Origin: Bacteroidaceae bacterium
Lineage (GTDB): Bacteria > Bacteroidota > Bacteroidia > Bacteroidales > Bacteroidaceae
NCBI GenBank assembly: GCA_017557635.1
Contig: JAFYYH010000016.1
Coordinates: 309,669 to 373,668, forward strand
Length of the DNA stretch: 64,000 nucleotides
Reading direction: 5' to 3'
In this document: positions 38,201 to 45,343 of the stretch, one piece after another
How the letters are laid out: the number at the start of each line of letters is the position of its first letter
How positions within the stretch are numbered: the first letter of the stretch is position 1
Made by a program: the position numbers and the translations under genes
The notes under the pieces: generated by a model
Told to the model about the DNA's origin: nothing
The model's database searches: none
Seen by the model: the letters and a program-made list of their open reading frames with translations, nothing else

Positions 38201-38518
38201 CTGTACGCCACCAGCGGTACCGCCAAGTTCCTTGAGGAGAACGGCATAACCGTCAAGGAGGTGCTTCACTGGCCGGACTCAGAGGAGAAGCCCAATGTAA
38301 TCGACTATATGCGCGGCGGCAAGATTGACCTGGCCATCAATATCCCCAAGAACAACACTGCTCGTGAGCTTCAGAACGGATATCAGATCAGGCGTACAGC
38401 CGTTGACTTCAACATTCCGCTCATTACCAACGCACGTCAGGCAAGCGCATTCATTTATGCGTTCTGCAAGATAGGTGTTGACGGACTGGCTATAAAGAGA
38501 ATTGACGAATACGTATAA
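35294..38518 (+). CDS. carB: Carbamoyl-phosphate synthase large subunit
   Basis: A 1074-residue enzyme with the expected duplicated ATP-grasp halves (first half begins VLVLGSGALKIGQSGEFDYSG, second near 560 VIVLGSGAYRIGSSVEFDW). A C-terminal MGS-like regulatory domain follows (about 945-1074, LLSSGPTKSKIDLLDAARIL and ATSGTAKFL). It combines bicarbonate, ammonia from CarA and two ATP into carbamoyl phosphate. Length and ends are standard. purF starts 10 nt downstream. Confidence 0.98.
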   Translation: MEDVKRVLVLGSGALKIGQSGEFDYSGSQALKALREDGKFTILINPNVATVQTSEGVADAIYYLPITPAFVEKVIQKEHPDGIMLAFGGQTALNCGVELYQSGILEKYGIKVLGTPVQAIINTEDRELFADMMRSIGVKTPRSEAVNNMEEALKVVKEIGYPVIVRAAYTLGGLGSGFCSNDEELKKVAASAFSYSPQILVEESLKGWKEIEYEVVRDRYDNCITVCNMENFDPLGIHTGESVVVAPSQTLSDHEYHKLRRIAIDIIRHVGIVGECNVQYALDPNSDDYRVIEVNARLSRSSALASKATGYPLAFVAAKLGLGYGLDEIPNSVTKVTSACFEPALDYVVCKIPRWDLGKFEGVSRLIGSSMKSVGEVMSIGRTFEEAIQKGMRMVGQGLHGFVGNNVHVPDIEAELVNPTDRRLPAIEQAFAQGYTVDKLHDLTKIDKWFLCRLANIHNIKEQLAAAGGLEKVSEDLLREAKCMGFSDYQIGKITIAGDKLNPHEKQAAVRKYRKGLGILPVVKQIDTLAGEYPAFTNYLYLTYNGSENDVEFEQDGKSVIVLGSGAYRIGSSVEFDWCGVAAVKKIQEMGYRSVMINYNPETVSTDYDTCDRLFFDELTLERVLDICDLEAPKGVIVSTGGQIPNNLALLLDHEGVNILGTSAKSIDMAEDRQKFSEMCDSLGIDQPRWKELTSMDDIWSFVDEVGLPVLIRPSYVLSGAAMRVVSDRAELETALNNAAVVSQEHPVVVTEFLQRAKEVEIDAVAQNGVIKCYAISEHIEFAGVHSGDATVVFPAQKLYYETIRQIKKISKKIAGALNISGPFNIQFLAKENSIKVIECNLRASRSFPFVSKITKFNFIGMATEIMLGKEVEPFGKTFADIDYVGVKCSQFSFARLLKADPILGVDMASTGEVACIGDNYHEALLKSMISVGTRVPSKEKGVLLSSGPTKSKIDLLDAARILSDYGYNLYATSGTAKFLEENGITVKEVLHWPDSEEKPNVIDYMRGGKIDLAINIPKNNTARELQNGYQIRRTAVDFNIPLITNARQASAFIYAFCKIGVDGLAIKRIDEYV

Positions 38519-38528
38519 ATAACCGGAT

Positions 38529-39917
38529 ATGGAGGAATTGCATCACGAATGTGGAGTATTCGGCATCTACGGTGTGGAGAACGCCGCACAGTATGCCTAT
38601 TATGCACTGCACAGCCTGCAGCACAGAGGTCAGCAGGGTTGCGGTATAGTATCGGCCGATTCAGAGGGGCAGTTCCACCTGCACAAGGGCGCCGGTCTGG
38701 TTATTGAGATCTTCGGCCAGAAGCATCTTGATGAACTGACCGGAAACATCGCCATCGGCCACGTACGTTATCCCACTACTAATGTGGGAGGATTGGAGAA
38801 TATACAACCTTTTACATTCCATCATTATACCGGCAACTTTGCTATAGCACACAACGGTAATATCATCAACTCCAAGGAGTTACGCTATTATTTGGAGCGT
38901 CGCGGCAGTCTGTTGCAGACCACATCTGACAGTGAGCTCTTTGCCCATCTGATCAAGAAGGATCCCAGTGAGGAGGACAGGATTGTCAACATCATCAACG
39001 CCCTGAACATGATTGAGGGTGCCTTCTCACTGGTGATAATGACTCCCAACCGCATCTACGCCTGCCGTGACAAGTACGGATTCCATCCGCTTTCAATTGC
39101 CAAATTAGGCAACGGTTATGTGGTTGCAAGCGAGACCTGCGCGTTCGATGCCATCGGCGCGGAGTTCATCCGTGACGTAAATCCCGGTGAGGTGATATCA
39201 ATCGATCATCACGGCATTCGCTCAAATGACTATTCAAAGCTCAAGAGCAACCGCATGTGCGTTATGGAGTACATCTATTTTGCACGTCCGGACAGCGACA
39301 TTGAGGGCTGCAACGTACATTCGTTCCGCAAACTCTCGGGCCGTCTGCTCTATGAGGAGCATCCTGTTGAGGCCGATATCGTTGTAGGTGTACCTGATTC
39401 GAGCCTGAGCGCCGCAATGGGTTACGCCGAGGCCAGCGGCATACCGTATGAGATGGGTCTGCTTAAGAGCAAATATGTGGGCCGTACGTTTATACAGCCA
39501 GCTCAGGAACTCCGTGACAAGGGTGTCAAGATGAAGCTGTCACCAGTGCGCAGTATTGTGAACGGCAAACGTGTGATTCTGATTGACGATTCAATTGTTC
39601 GCGGTACCACATCACGACAGATTGTACGTATGCTTCGTGATGCAGGAGCCACCGAGGTGCATGTCTGCATAGCAAGCCCCAAGTACGCATATCCCTGCTA
39701 CTACGGCGTGGATACCGGCACATATGAGGAGCTTATCGGCGCCAAGCATACAGTCGAGGAGATCCGTGACTACATCGGGGCAGATTCGCTCTATTACCTG
39801 TCACTCGAGGCCCTGTACAAAGCATCGGGCCGAAGCATGGAGAAGTGCCAGCTCTGTACCGCATGCTTCAACGGTGACTACCCAACCAACCTCTACGGCC
39901 ACGCTGTTGAAAAGTAG
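38529..39917 (+). CDS. purF: Amidophosphoribosyltransferase
   Basis: A 462-residue enzyme catalysing the first committed purine step, PRPP plus glutamine to phosphoribosylamine. A short propeptide precedes the nucleophile Cys8 in HECGVFGIYG, with QHRGQQGCGI near 32 and SDSELFAHL near 138. The phosphoribosyltransferase domain has the PRPP loop VILIDDSIVRGTTSRQ near 353. C-terminal cysteines (KCQLCTACF) resemble the Fe-S or metal ligands of Bacillus-type PurF. It is the last gene of the compact gltB-to-purF run. A half copy of the REP-like element begins two bases after its stop. Confidence 0.95.
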   Translation: MEELHHECGVFGIYGVENAAQYAYYALHSLQHRGQQGCGIVSADSEGQFHLHKGAGLVIEIFGQKHLDELTGNIAIGHVRYPTTNVGGLENIQPFTFHHYTGNFAIAHNGNIINSKELRYYLERRGSLLQTTSDSELFAHLIKKDPSEEDRIVNIINALNMIEGAFSLVIMTPNRIYACRDKYGFHPLSIAKLGNGYVVASETCAFDAIGAEFIRDVNPGEVISIDHHGIRSNDYSKLKSNRMCVMEYIYFARPDSDIEGCNVHSFRKLSGRLLYEEHPVEADIVVGVPDSSLSAAMGYAEASGIPYEMGLLKSKYVGRTFIQPAQELRDKGVKMKLSPVRSIVNGKRVILIDDSIVRGTTSRQIVRMLRDAGATEVHVCIASPKYAYPCYYGVDTGTYEELIGAKHTVEEIRDYIGADSLYYLSLEALYKASGRSMEKCQLCTACFNGDYPTNLYGHAVEK

Positions 39918-39918
39918 T

Positions 39919-39944
39919 ACCATTGGGGACGGTTCCGTTTGGCA
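39919..39944. repeat. Single arm of the REP-like element (copy B)
   Basis: CCATTGGGGACGGTTC then CGTTTGGCA matches the left arm of the copies at 19548 and 47906. No inverted partner is found downstream before the FNT gene. It begins two bases after the purF stop codon. Confidence 0.75.
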
Positions 39945-39979
39945 CTATTTTCTTTACTTTGCGCCATAATTCTTTGAAT

Positions 39980-40588
39980 ATGGGAAAGTTCAGTACAATC
40001 TTAAAGTCATCGATCCTGGCAGGAATCTGCATAGGAATAGCAGGTTTCGGTTTTCTGGCATTGGGCGGCGTTGTAGGCGCTGTAATGTTCGCTTTCGGAC
40101 TTATTACCGTAGTTTGTTACAAGCTTAAGCTGTATACCGGTACTGCCGGTTTCATTGAGAAGGGGCAGGTCGGTGATTTGCTGCTTATCCTGGTAGGAAA
40201 CATCATAGGTTGTCTGCTGGTGGCTATGCTTGCCAGAGTTTCTCCCATGCCGCTTCAGGAGGCCGCTCAGAAGATCCTGGCCGGACGTCTGGCCATCGGC
40301 CCCGTAAAGGCAGGCCTGCTTGCAATAGGTTGCGGATTCCTGATGACTACAGCAGTTACGTTTGCCCGCCGTAACCAGTGGCTGCCGCTGCTTTTTGCAG
40401 TCCCCATGTTCATTCTGTGCGGATTCCCGCACTGCATAGCCGATGCATTCTACTATCTGACAGTTCCCTTCAGTTTCATAAAGGAGAACTTAGGCAGCGT
40501 ACTGCTGCTCTATGTCTGCCTTGTTATAGGAAACTTCATCGGGTGCAACCTCTATCGCTTTATAATGATAGGCGAGGAGAAGGTTTAA
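39980..40588 (+). CDS. Formate/nitrite transporter (FNT) family protein
   Basis: 202 residues from the ATG at 39980 (MGKFSTILKSS); the longer frame from 39923 would start inside the repeat arm. About six membrane segments with FNT-like features: GICIGIAGFGFLALGG near the start, FAFGLITVVCYKLKLYTG, and ILCGFPHCIADAFYY near 155-169. FNT channels are pentameric and carry formate, nitrite, hydrosulfide or lactate with a central pore His, here probably in FPHCIADAF. Substrate unknown. It follows purF by 62 nt and overlaps the convergent oxidoreductase stop by 4 nt. Confidence 0.8.
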   Translation: MGKFSTILKSSILAGICIGIAGFGFLALGGVVGAVMFAFGLITVVCYKLKLYTGTAGFIEKGQVGDLLLILVGNIIGCLLVAMLARVSPMPLQEAAQKILAGRLAIGPVKAGLLAIGCGFLMTTAVTFARRNQWLPLLFAVPMFILCGFPHCIADAFYYLTVPFSFIKENLGSVLLLYVCLVIGNFIGCNLYRFIMIGEEKV

Positions 40589-41553
40589 TCCATAGGATAT
40601 ACAACGCCCCACTGTTTGCGCAGGGAATCCATGACTTTCATGATGTCAAGGGTCTCCTGATGAGGCATGTAGGGCGATTCAAGCCAGCCGTTCTTAAGGG
40701 CATCCTTGCAGGCTATAACCTGATACTCATATCCTGTTATCTGTGTGGAAGGCTTTTCAAAGACAGCCGTAGGCTTGTAGTCGTTATAGACCGTTATGCG
40801 CTCGGGACAGTTGATGTTATCTACTATCAGATAGCCCTCGGTGCCGCAGATCTGGCCAAGTCGGCCGCACAGGCAGAGTGTGCTGGACTGTATGTTGGCA
40901 ATCTTACCGTCACGGTATGACCAGCTGATGGAGTTGTGCATATCCATTCCGGTATTGCTCTTGATGCAGTTGGTACTCTCGTTGATGATATCGGCCCCAA
41001 AGTACATGCGGCAGAAGTTGATGCTGTAGACTCCAAGGTCCAGAAGTGCGCCGCCGCAAAGGTCGGGACGCAGGATTCGCTCCTTGAACTCCATCATGTA
41101 GCAGAGGCTGGCGTTCAGAAGACGGGGCTGGCCGATGGCACCGCTGTCAAGCAGTTCCTTGACTTTCATGGACAACGGCATATAACGGGTCCAGATGGCC
41201 TCAGTTATGAATATTCCTTTTTTGTGGGCGAGGTTGAGCAGGGCATCGGCCTCACGGGCATTGGCTGTGAAAGCCTTCTCGCAGAGGACGGGCTTGCCTG
41301 CATTGATGGCCAGGCTGGCATGCTCAAAGTGGTGGGAGTGGGGAGTGGCAACATAAACCAGATCAACTTCCGGATCCTCGACCATCTCCTTGTATGAGCC
41401 GTAGGCCTTCTGGAAACCCCAATGCTTTGCAAACTCCTGGGCACGACCCAAATCACGGGCAGCAATGGCGTATTTCATTGAACTGTCAAGGCCTGTGAGT
41501 GTCTCGGCCATCTTGTCGGCTATCCAGCCGGCACCAATAATTCCAATCTTCAT
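40585..41553 (-). CDS. Gfo/Idh/MocA family oxidoreductase
   Basis: A 322-residue NAD(P)-dependent dehydrogenase. The N-terminal Rossmann motif is MKIGIIGAGWIADKMAETL, the EKAFTANAREA segment near 93-104 carries the conserved EKP-like catalytic Lys region (here EKA), and the C-terminal alpha/beta domain has GGALLDLGVYSINF near 167. Members act on sugars, inositols or bile pigments; trans-dihydrodiol dehydrogenase-like proteins are close in appearance. The substrate cannot be assigned. It is 19 nt downstream of the alpha/beta hydrolase gene on the same strand. Confidence 0.88.
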   Translation of the reverse strand: MKIGIIGAGWIADKMAETLTGLDSSMKYAIAARDLGRAQEFAKHWGFQKAYGSYKEMVEDPEVDLVYVATPHSHHFEHASLAINAGKPVLCEKAFTANAREADALLNLAHKKGIFITEAIWTRYMPLSMKVKELLDSGAIGQPRLLNASLCYMMEFKERILRPDLCGGALLDLGVYSINFCRMYFGADIINESTNCIKSNTGMDMHNSISWSYRDGKIANIQSSTLCLCGRLGQICGTEGYLIVDNINCPERITVYNDYKPTAVFEKPSTQITGYEYQVIACKDALKNGWLESPYMPHQETLDIMKVMDSLRKQWGVVYPMD

Positions 41554-41572
41554 ATTTGGTCAGTGTGTAAGG

Positions 41573-42541
41573 TTATCTCTTTCTGGGGCCGCCGCCACCG
41601 TAAAGCTCCAGCAAACTCATCTGGGCCCATTTAGTGGGTTTCAGGTCTGAGTCGGTAATATCGGCCTCAAGGGTTGTGGTGCGTCCGGCCAGAGCCATGT
41701 CAACGAATGAGCAGAACAGGTCAACGGAACCGGGCAGCCAAATGGCGACCTCATGACCTACATCCTCAAAACTGATGAACCAGTGCGGTATATCCTGACG
41801 GTTCATAGCCTTGTTGACTTTCTTGGATCCGAACAACTTGGATGATAGCGGAAGGCCGAAACTCTTGTAATTCACAATCTTATCCTTCTTGCCGTGCATG
41901 AGCATGGTAGGAGCTGGGTCTGTCTCGTATTTGAGGTCGCGCTTGTGGCACATGATACCGCCGGAATAGGGTATTACGGCAGCCGGTTGCCAACCTTGCG
42001 GCAGTACTGAAGCCTGCTCAAGCGAATTGGCACGACAATAATCCAACTGAAGGACCGATATGGCTCCGGCTGAACTGCCCGTAAGTATGATCCTGGATGG
42101 GTCGATGTCCAGCATTTGGGCATTGGCACAGGTCCAGGCCACTGCTGCGGCGCAATCCTCGGTGGCAATGTCAATACAATATTGGAAAAGGTCTGTCAGT
42201 TTGAACAGTGTGCTGTGGCTTGCTACCATCTCCTTGTCCTGGAATCCCAGTCTGTAATCTATCGAAATGACCGTAAAACCGCGTTCCAAAAGTGCCTGGG
42301 CGACCTGTTTCATCTCCCTGTTATTGCGCGCACCGCTAAAGAATCCACCTCCGAAAAGTGATATGACGGCGGCCCTGTCTTCACGTGGATTAGCAGGCTT
42401 ATATACATCCAGATGGAGTGCTGAGTCCCTTTTTGCGAATTCATAGGTCTTGCATTCAGGCAACTGGAATTGAGCCTTTGCCGGAAGGGTATGGCTGAAT
42501 AAGAACAGTATAGTTATGAATAGTCTGAATGTCCTTTTCAT
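41573..42541 (-). CDS. Secreted alpha/beta hydrolase (esterase/lipase-like)
   Basis: 322 residues from the ATG at 42541; a TTG three codons upstream is also in frame but less likely. The N-terminus is a signal peptide (MKRTFRLFITILFLFSHTLPAKA). The fold is alpha/beta hydrolase: an oxyanion region SLFGGGFFSGA near 62, nucleophile Ser in LTGSSAGAIS near 155, a loop with HGKKDKIV near 215 carrying the likely Asp, and the catalytic His in EDVGHEVAIW near 266. This fits carboxylesterases active on acylated sugars or xylan. It is divergent from the DPP7-like gene across a short promoter region. Confidence 0.82.
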   Translation of the reverse strand: MKRTFRLFITILFLFSHTLPAKAQFQLPECKTYEFAKRDSALHLDVYKPANPREDRAAVISLFGGGFFSGARNNREMKQVAQALLERGFTVISIDYRLGFQDKEMVASHSTLFKLTDLFQYCIDIATEDCAAAVAWTCANAQMLDIDPSRIILTGSSAGAISVLQLDYCRANSLEQASVLPQGWQPAAVIPYSGGIMCHKRDLKYETDPAPTMLMHGKKDKIVNYKSFGLPLSSKLFGSKKVNKAMNRQDIPHWFISFEDVGHEVAIWLPGSVDLFCSFVDMALAGRTTTLEADITDSDLKPTKWAQMSLLELYGGGGPRKR

Positions 42542-42561
42542 TACCGTCAATTCATTTGGTG

Positions 42562-42593
42562 ATTGTAAAGGTAGGAAAATAATGCTAAATTTG
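42562..42593 (+). promoter_or_regulatory. Promoter of the S46 peptidase gene (overlapping divergent promoter)
   Basis: ATTG at 42562-42565, 20 nt, TAAATTTG at 42586-42593, with transcript start near 42600, 12 nt before the ATG. On the minus strand TACCTTTA (42573-42566) is a near match for the hydrolase gene's -7 element. The two promoters overlap. Confidence 0.75.
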
Positions 42594-42611
42594 CATCATT
42601 AACAATAAGAT

Positions 42612-44594
42612 ATGAAAAAGTCAATAGTTTTACTCGCACTGCTTATGGCAGTTACATCGGTTTGGGCCGATGAAGGAATGTGGATGCTTCCCACGCTCAA
42701 GAAGATGAATGAGTCCGATATGAAGAAACTTGGTCTCAAGATCAGTGCTTCACAGATCTACAATGAAAAGAAAGCTTCGATCAAGGATGCCGTTGTCCAT
42801 TTCGGAGGCGGTTGTACTGCCGAGATCATATCGGAAAAAGGTCTTCTTGTAACTAACCATCATTGCGGCTATTCCAGCATTCAGGCATTGTCAACCCCTG
42901 AGCACAACTACCTGGAGGATGGTTTCTGGGCAATGAGTCAGGAGGAGGAGATTCCTGTTCCCGGTCTTACCGTCACATTCCTTCAGAGCATGATTGATAT
43001 TACCGGCATGAAGGACAGCAAGGTTGAAGCCCTGATCAAAAAGATTACAGACAAAGATACTGAGTGTCAGGTACAGCAGACCGGTTTCTATAATGAAAAC
43101 CAGCGCTACCTGATAGTGAACAAGGTATACCGCGACGTACGTTTCGTAGGTGCTCCTCCTGCATCGGCCGGTAAGTTCGGCGGTGAGACCGACAACTGGA
43201 TGTGGCCCCGTCACACCTGTGACTTCTCCATGTTCCGTGTATATACAGGTCCCGACGGAGAGCCTGCCGATTATGATGAGGAGAACATCCCCCTGCGTCC
43301 CAAGCAGTTCCTGACCATATCACTCAAGGGTATGGATGAGGGCGATTTCGCCATGATAATGGGTTATCCCGGCCGCACACAGCGTTTCCAGACTGCCGCA
43401 CAGCTGGAGCAGATGATGGAGGTTCAGGATGTACGCATTGCAGCCCGCACGGTCCGTCAGGACGTGATGTGGCAGGGAATGCGCTCCAACGATACCATCG
43501 GACTCCAGTATGCCAACAAATATGCCTCATCGGCCAACGGCTGGAAGAAATGGCAGGGAATGAGGGAATGCTTCGCTGACCTGGATGTAATTGGGCGCCA
43601 GCGTCAGAAAGAGGCCGATTTCATGGAGTGGGTGAATGCCAAACCCAAACGTGCAGCCAAGTATGCAAATGCCATCTCCGATATTGAGCAGGCTGTAAAG
43701 GCATCTACAGAGTACAATATCCGCAGCGCCGTTTACAGTGAGAGTCTGGGCAACATTGAACTCCTCAGGCTTACAACCATGAATGAAGCAAGCAGGGAGT
43801 CATTCTACCGCAACTACAGCGCATCGCTTGACCGCGATATTGCCAAGGCCATGATCAAGTTCTATGCGGATAATGCAAACTCCAAGGATTCACTTGACCT
43901 TTCAGACCTCAATGTTGACACTCTGTTCGCATACAGCGTCTACACTGATCCCGCAAAGCTTAGTGCTGCCGATAATGAATCTCTGGCCGATGATCCCGCA
44001 CGTCAGCTGAACTCCAGACTCATTGAGCTGCGCAGCCGTATCTCAAGATCATACCCTGCAGGTGAGTATGCACTGCTTTATCCTGCATCAACTCTCTATA
44101 CAGCTGGCCTGATGGAGTGGACAAAGGGTTCTAAATCATATCCCGACGCCAACTCAACCTGCCGTCTGACATACGGAACCGTTCAGGGTTATACCACCAA
44201 GGAGGGCAAGAAGTACACATATTACACATCAATGCAGGGCGTAATTGACAAGGAGGATCCCACCAACTATGAGTTCCGTGTTCCCGCCCGTCAGAAAGAG
44301 CTCTTTGAGGCCCGTGATTTCGGTCAGTATGCCGGTCCCGACGGTGATGTACCCGTATGCTTCCTGACCAATCTTGACATAACCGGCGGTAACTCAGGCA
44401 GCCCCGTAATGGATGCCGAGGGTAATCTTATCGGCCTTGCATTTGACGGCAACTGGGAGGCCATGAGCGGTGACGTCATCTTTGAGCCTGAGCTGCAGCG
44501 CTGCATCTGCGTTGACATTCGTTACGTGCTCTGGATGATGGACAAGTTCGGCGGTGCAGGTTACCTGCTTGATGAGATGAACATAGTAAAATGA
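42612..44594 (+). CDS. S46 family dipeptidyl-peptidase, DPP7-like
   Basis: A 660-residue exported serine peptidase with a signal peptide (MKKSIVLLALLMAVTSVWA). The chymotrypsin-like catalytic His is in LVTNHHCGY (83-84), the Asp region in TDNWMWPRHTCDFSMFR near 196-212, and the Ser in DITGGNSGSPV near 595. Eighteen residues after the catalytic Ser is Gly (LAFDGNWEA). In this family Gly at that place marks DPP7-type preference for hydrophobic P1 residues, while Arg marks DPP11-type preference for Asp/Glu. So it should release dipeptides after hydrophobic residues in the periplasm, feeding peptide nitrogen. It overlaps the sirtuin gene by 4 nt (ATGA). Confidence 0.93.
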   Translation: MKKSIVLLALLMAVTSVWADEGMWMLPTLKKMNESDMKKLGLKISASQIYNEKKASIKDAVVHFGGGCTAEIISEKGLLVTNHHCGYSSIQALSTPEHNYLEDGFWAMSQEEEIPVPGLTVTFLQSMIDITGMKDSKVEALIKKITDKDTECQVQQTGFYNENQRYLIVNKVYRDVRFVGAPPASAGKFGGETDNWMWPRHTCDFSMFRVYTGPDGEPADYDEENIPLRPKQFLTISLKGMDEGDFAMIMGYPGRTQRFQTAAQLEQMMEVQDVRIAARTVRQDVMWQGMRSNDTIGLQYANKYASSANGWKKWQGMRECFADLDVIGRQRQKEADFMEWVNAKPKRAAKYANAISDIEQAVKASTEYNIRSAVYSESLGNIELLRLTTMNEASRESFYRNYSASLDRDIAKAMIKFYADNANSKDSLDLSDLNVDTLFAYSVYTDPAKLSAADNESLADDPARQLNSRLIELRSRISRSYPAGEYALLYPASTLYTAGLMEWTKGSKSYPDANSTCRLTYGTVQGYTTKEGKKYTYYTSMQGVIDKEDPTNYEFRVPARQKELFEARDFGQYAGPDGDVPVCFLTNLDITGGNSGSPVMDAEGNLIGLAFDGNWEAMSGDVIFEPELQRCICVDIRYVLWMMDKFGGAGYLLDEMNIVK

Positions 44595-45298
44595 AAAGAA
44601 TAGTAGTACTGAGCGGCTCCGGCATAAGTGCTGAGAGCGGTATCTCCACTTTCCGTGGCGGTAACGGTCTGTGGGATAACGAGCCTGTAGAGGCCGTTGC
44701 CACCATTGACGGCTGGTATCGTGATCCTGCACGCGTTCTGCGCTTCTACAACGAACGCCGCGCCCAGCTGGCAACCGTTGAGCCAAATGAAGCTCACAGA
44801 ATCGTTGCAGAGCTTGAAAAGGATTTTGACGTGACGGTTGTCACTCAGAACGTCGACGATCTGCATGAACGTGCCGGCAGCACAAATATCATACACCTGC
44901 ATGGCGAACTCACAAAGGTACGTCCCGAGGATACCTATACCGATATGGATTACTGGAGTGAGCGATACGTGCAGGACATCGGTTACAAAGCCGTTAACAT
45001 AGGTGATAAGGGAGGCCCTCACAACACTCAGCTGCGTCCGCACATCGTCTGGTTCGGCGAGCAGGTTCCAAACCTCCAGAAGGCGGCCGAAGCCGTCAGT
45101 ACGGCCGATATCCTGCTGATTGTAGGAACATCGATGCAGGTATATCCTGCAGCAGGCCTTTACCATTACGCTCCCTCTGAGTGCAGGATTTATATGATCG
45201 ATCCCGATCCCGCTGCAGCCGCTCATGTAAGCGGAGTGGTACACATTCAGGACGTAGCTACTGCAGGAATGCGCAAGTTCCGCGATATGGTAGAATAA
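44591..45298 (+). CDS. cobB: NAD-dependent protein deacylase (sirtuin, class III type) lacking zinc cysteines
   Basis: A 235-residue sirtuin. NAD-binding motifs are VVLSGSGISAESGISTFRG (5-23) and TQNVDDLHERAGS with the catalytic His in HLHGEL near 105. The FYNERRAQL segment matches the Tyr-x-x-Arg pair that lets CobB/SIRT5 accept succinyl-lysine, so desuccinylase activity is predicted. The Cys-X2-Cys pairs that bind structural zinc after HGEL are absent: HGELTKVRPEDTYT has none, and the only Cys of the C-terminal half is in SECRI. It is translationally coupled to the DPP7 gene. Confidence 0.92.
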   Translation: MKRIVVLSGSGISAESGISTFRGGNGLWDNEPVEAVATIDGWYRDPARVLRFYNERRAQLATVEPNEAHRIVAELEKDFDVTVVTQNVDDLHERAGSTNIIHLHGELTKVRPEDTYTDMDYWSERYVQDIGYKAVNIGDKGGPHNTQLRPHIVWFGEQVPNLQKAAEAVSTADILLIVGTSMQVYPAAGLYHYAPSECRIYMIDPDPAAAAHVSGVVHIQDVATAGMRKFRDMVE

Positions 45299-45343
45299 AA
45301 GCCGTATTTTTCCGTTCTTACTACAGAAAGAGAAATCATATAT

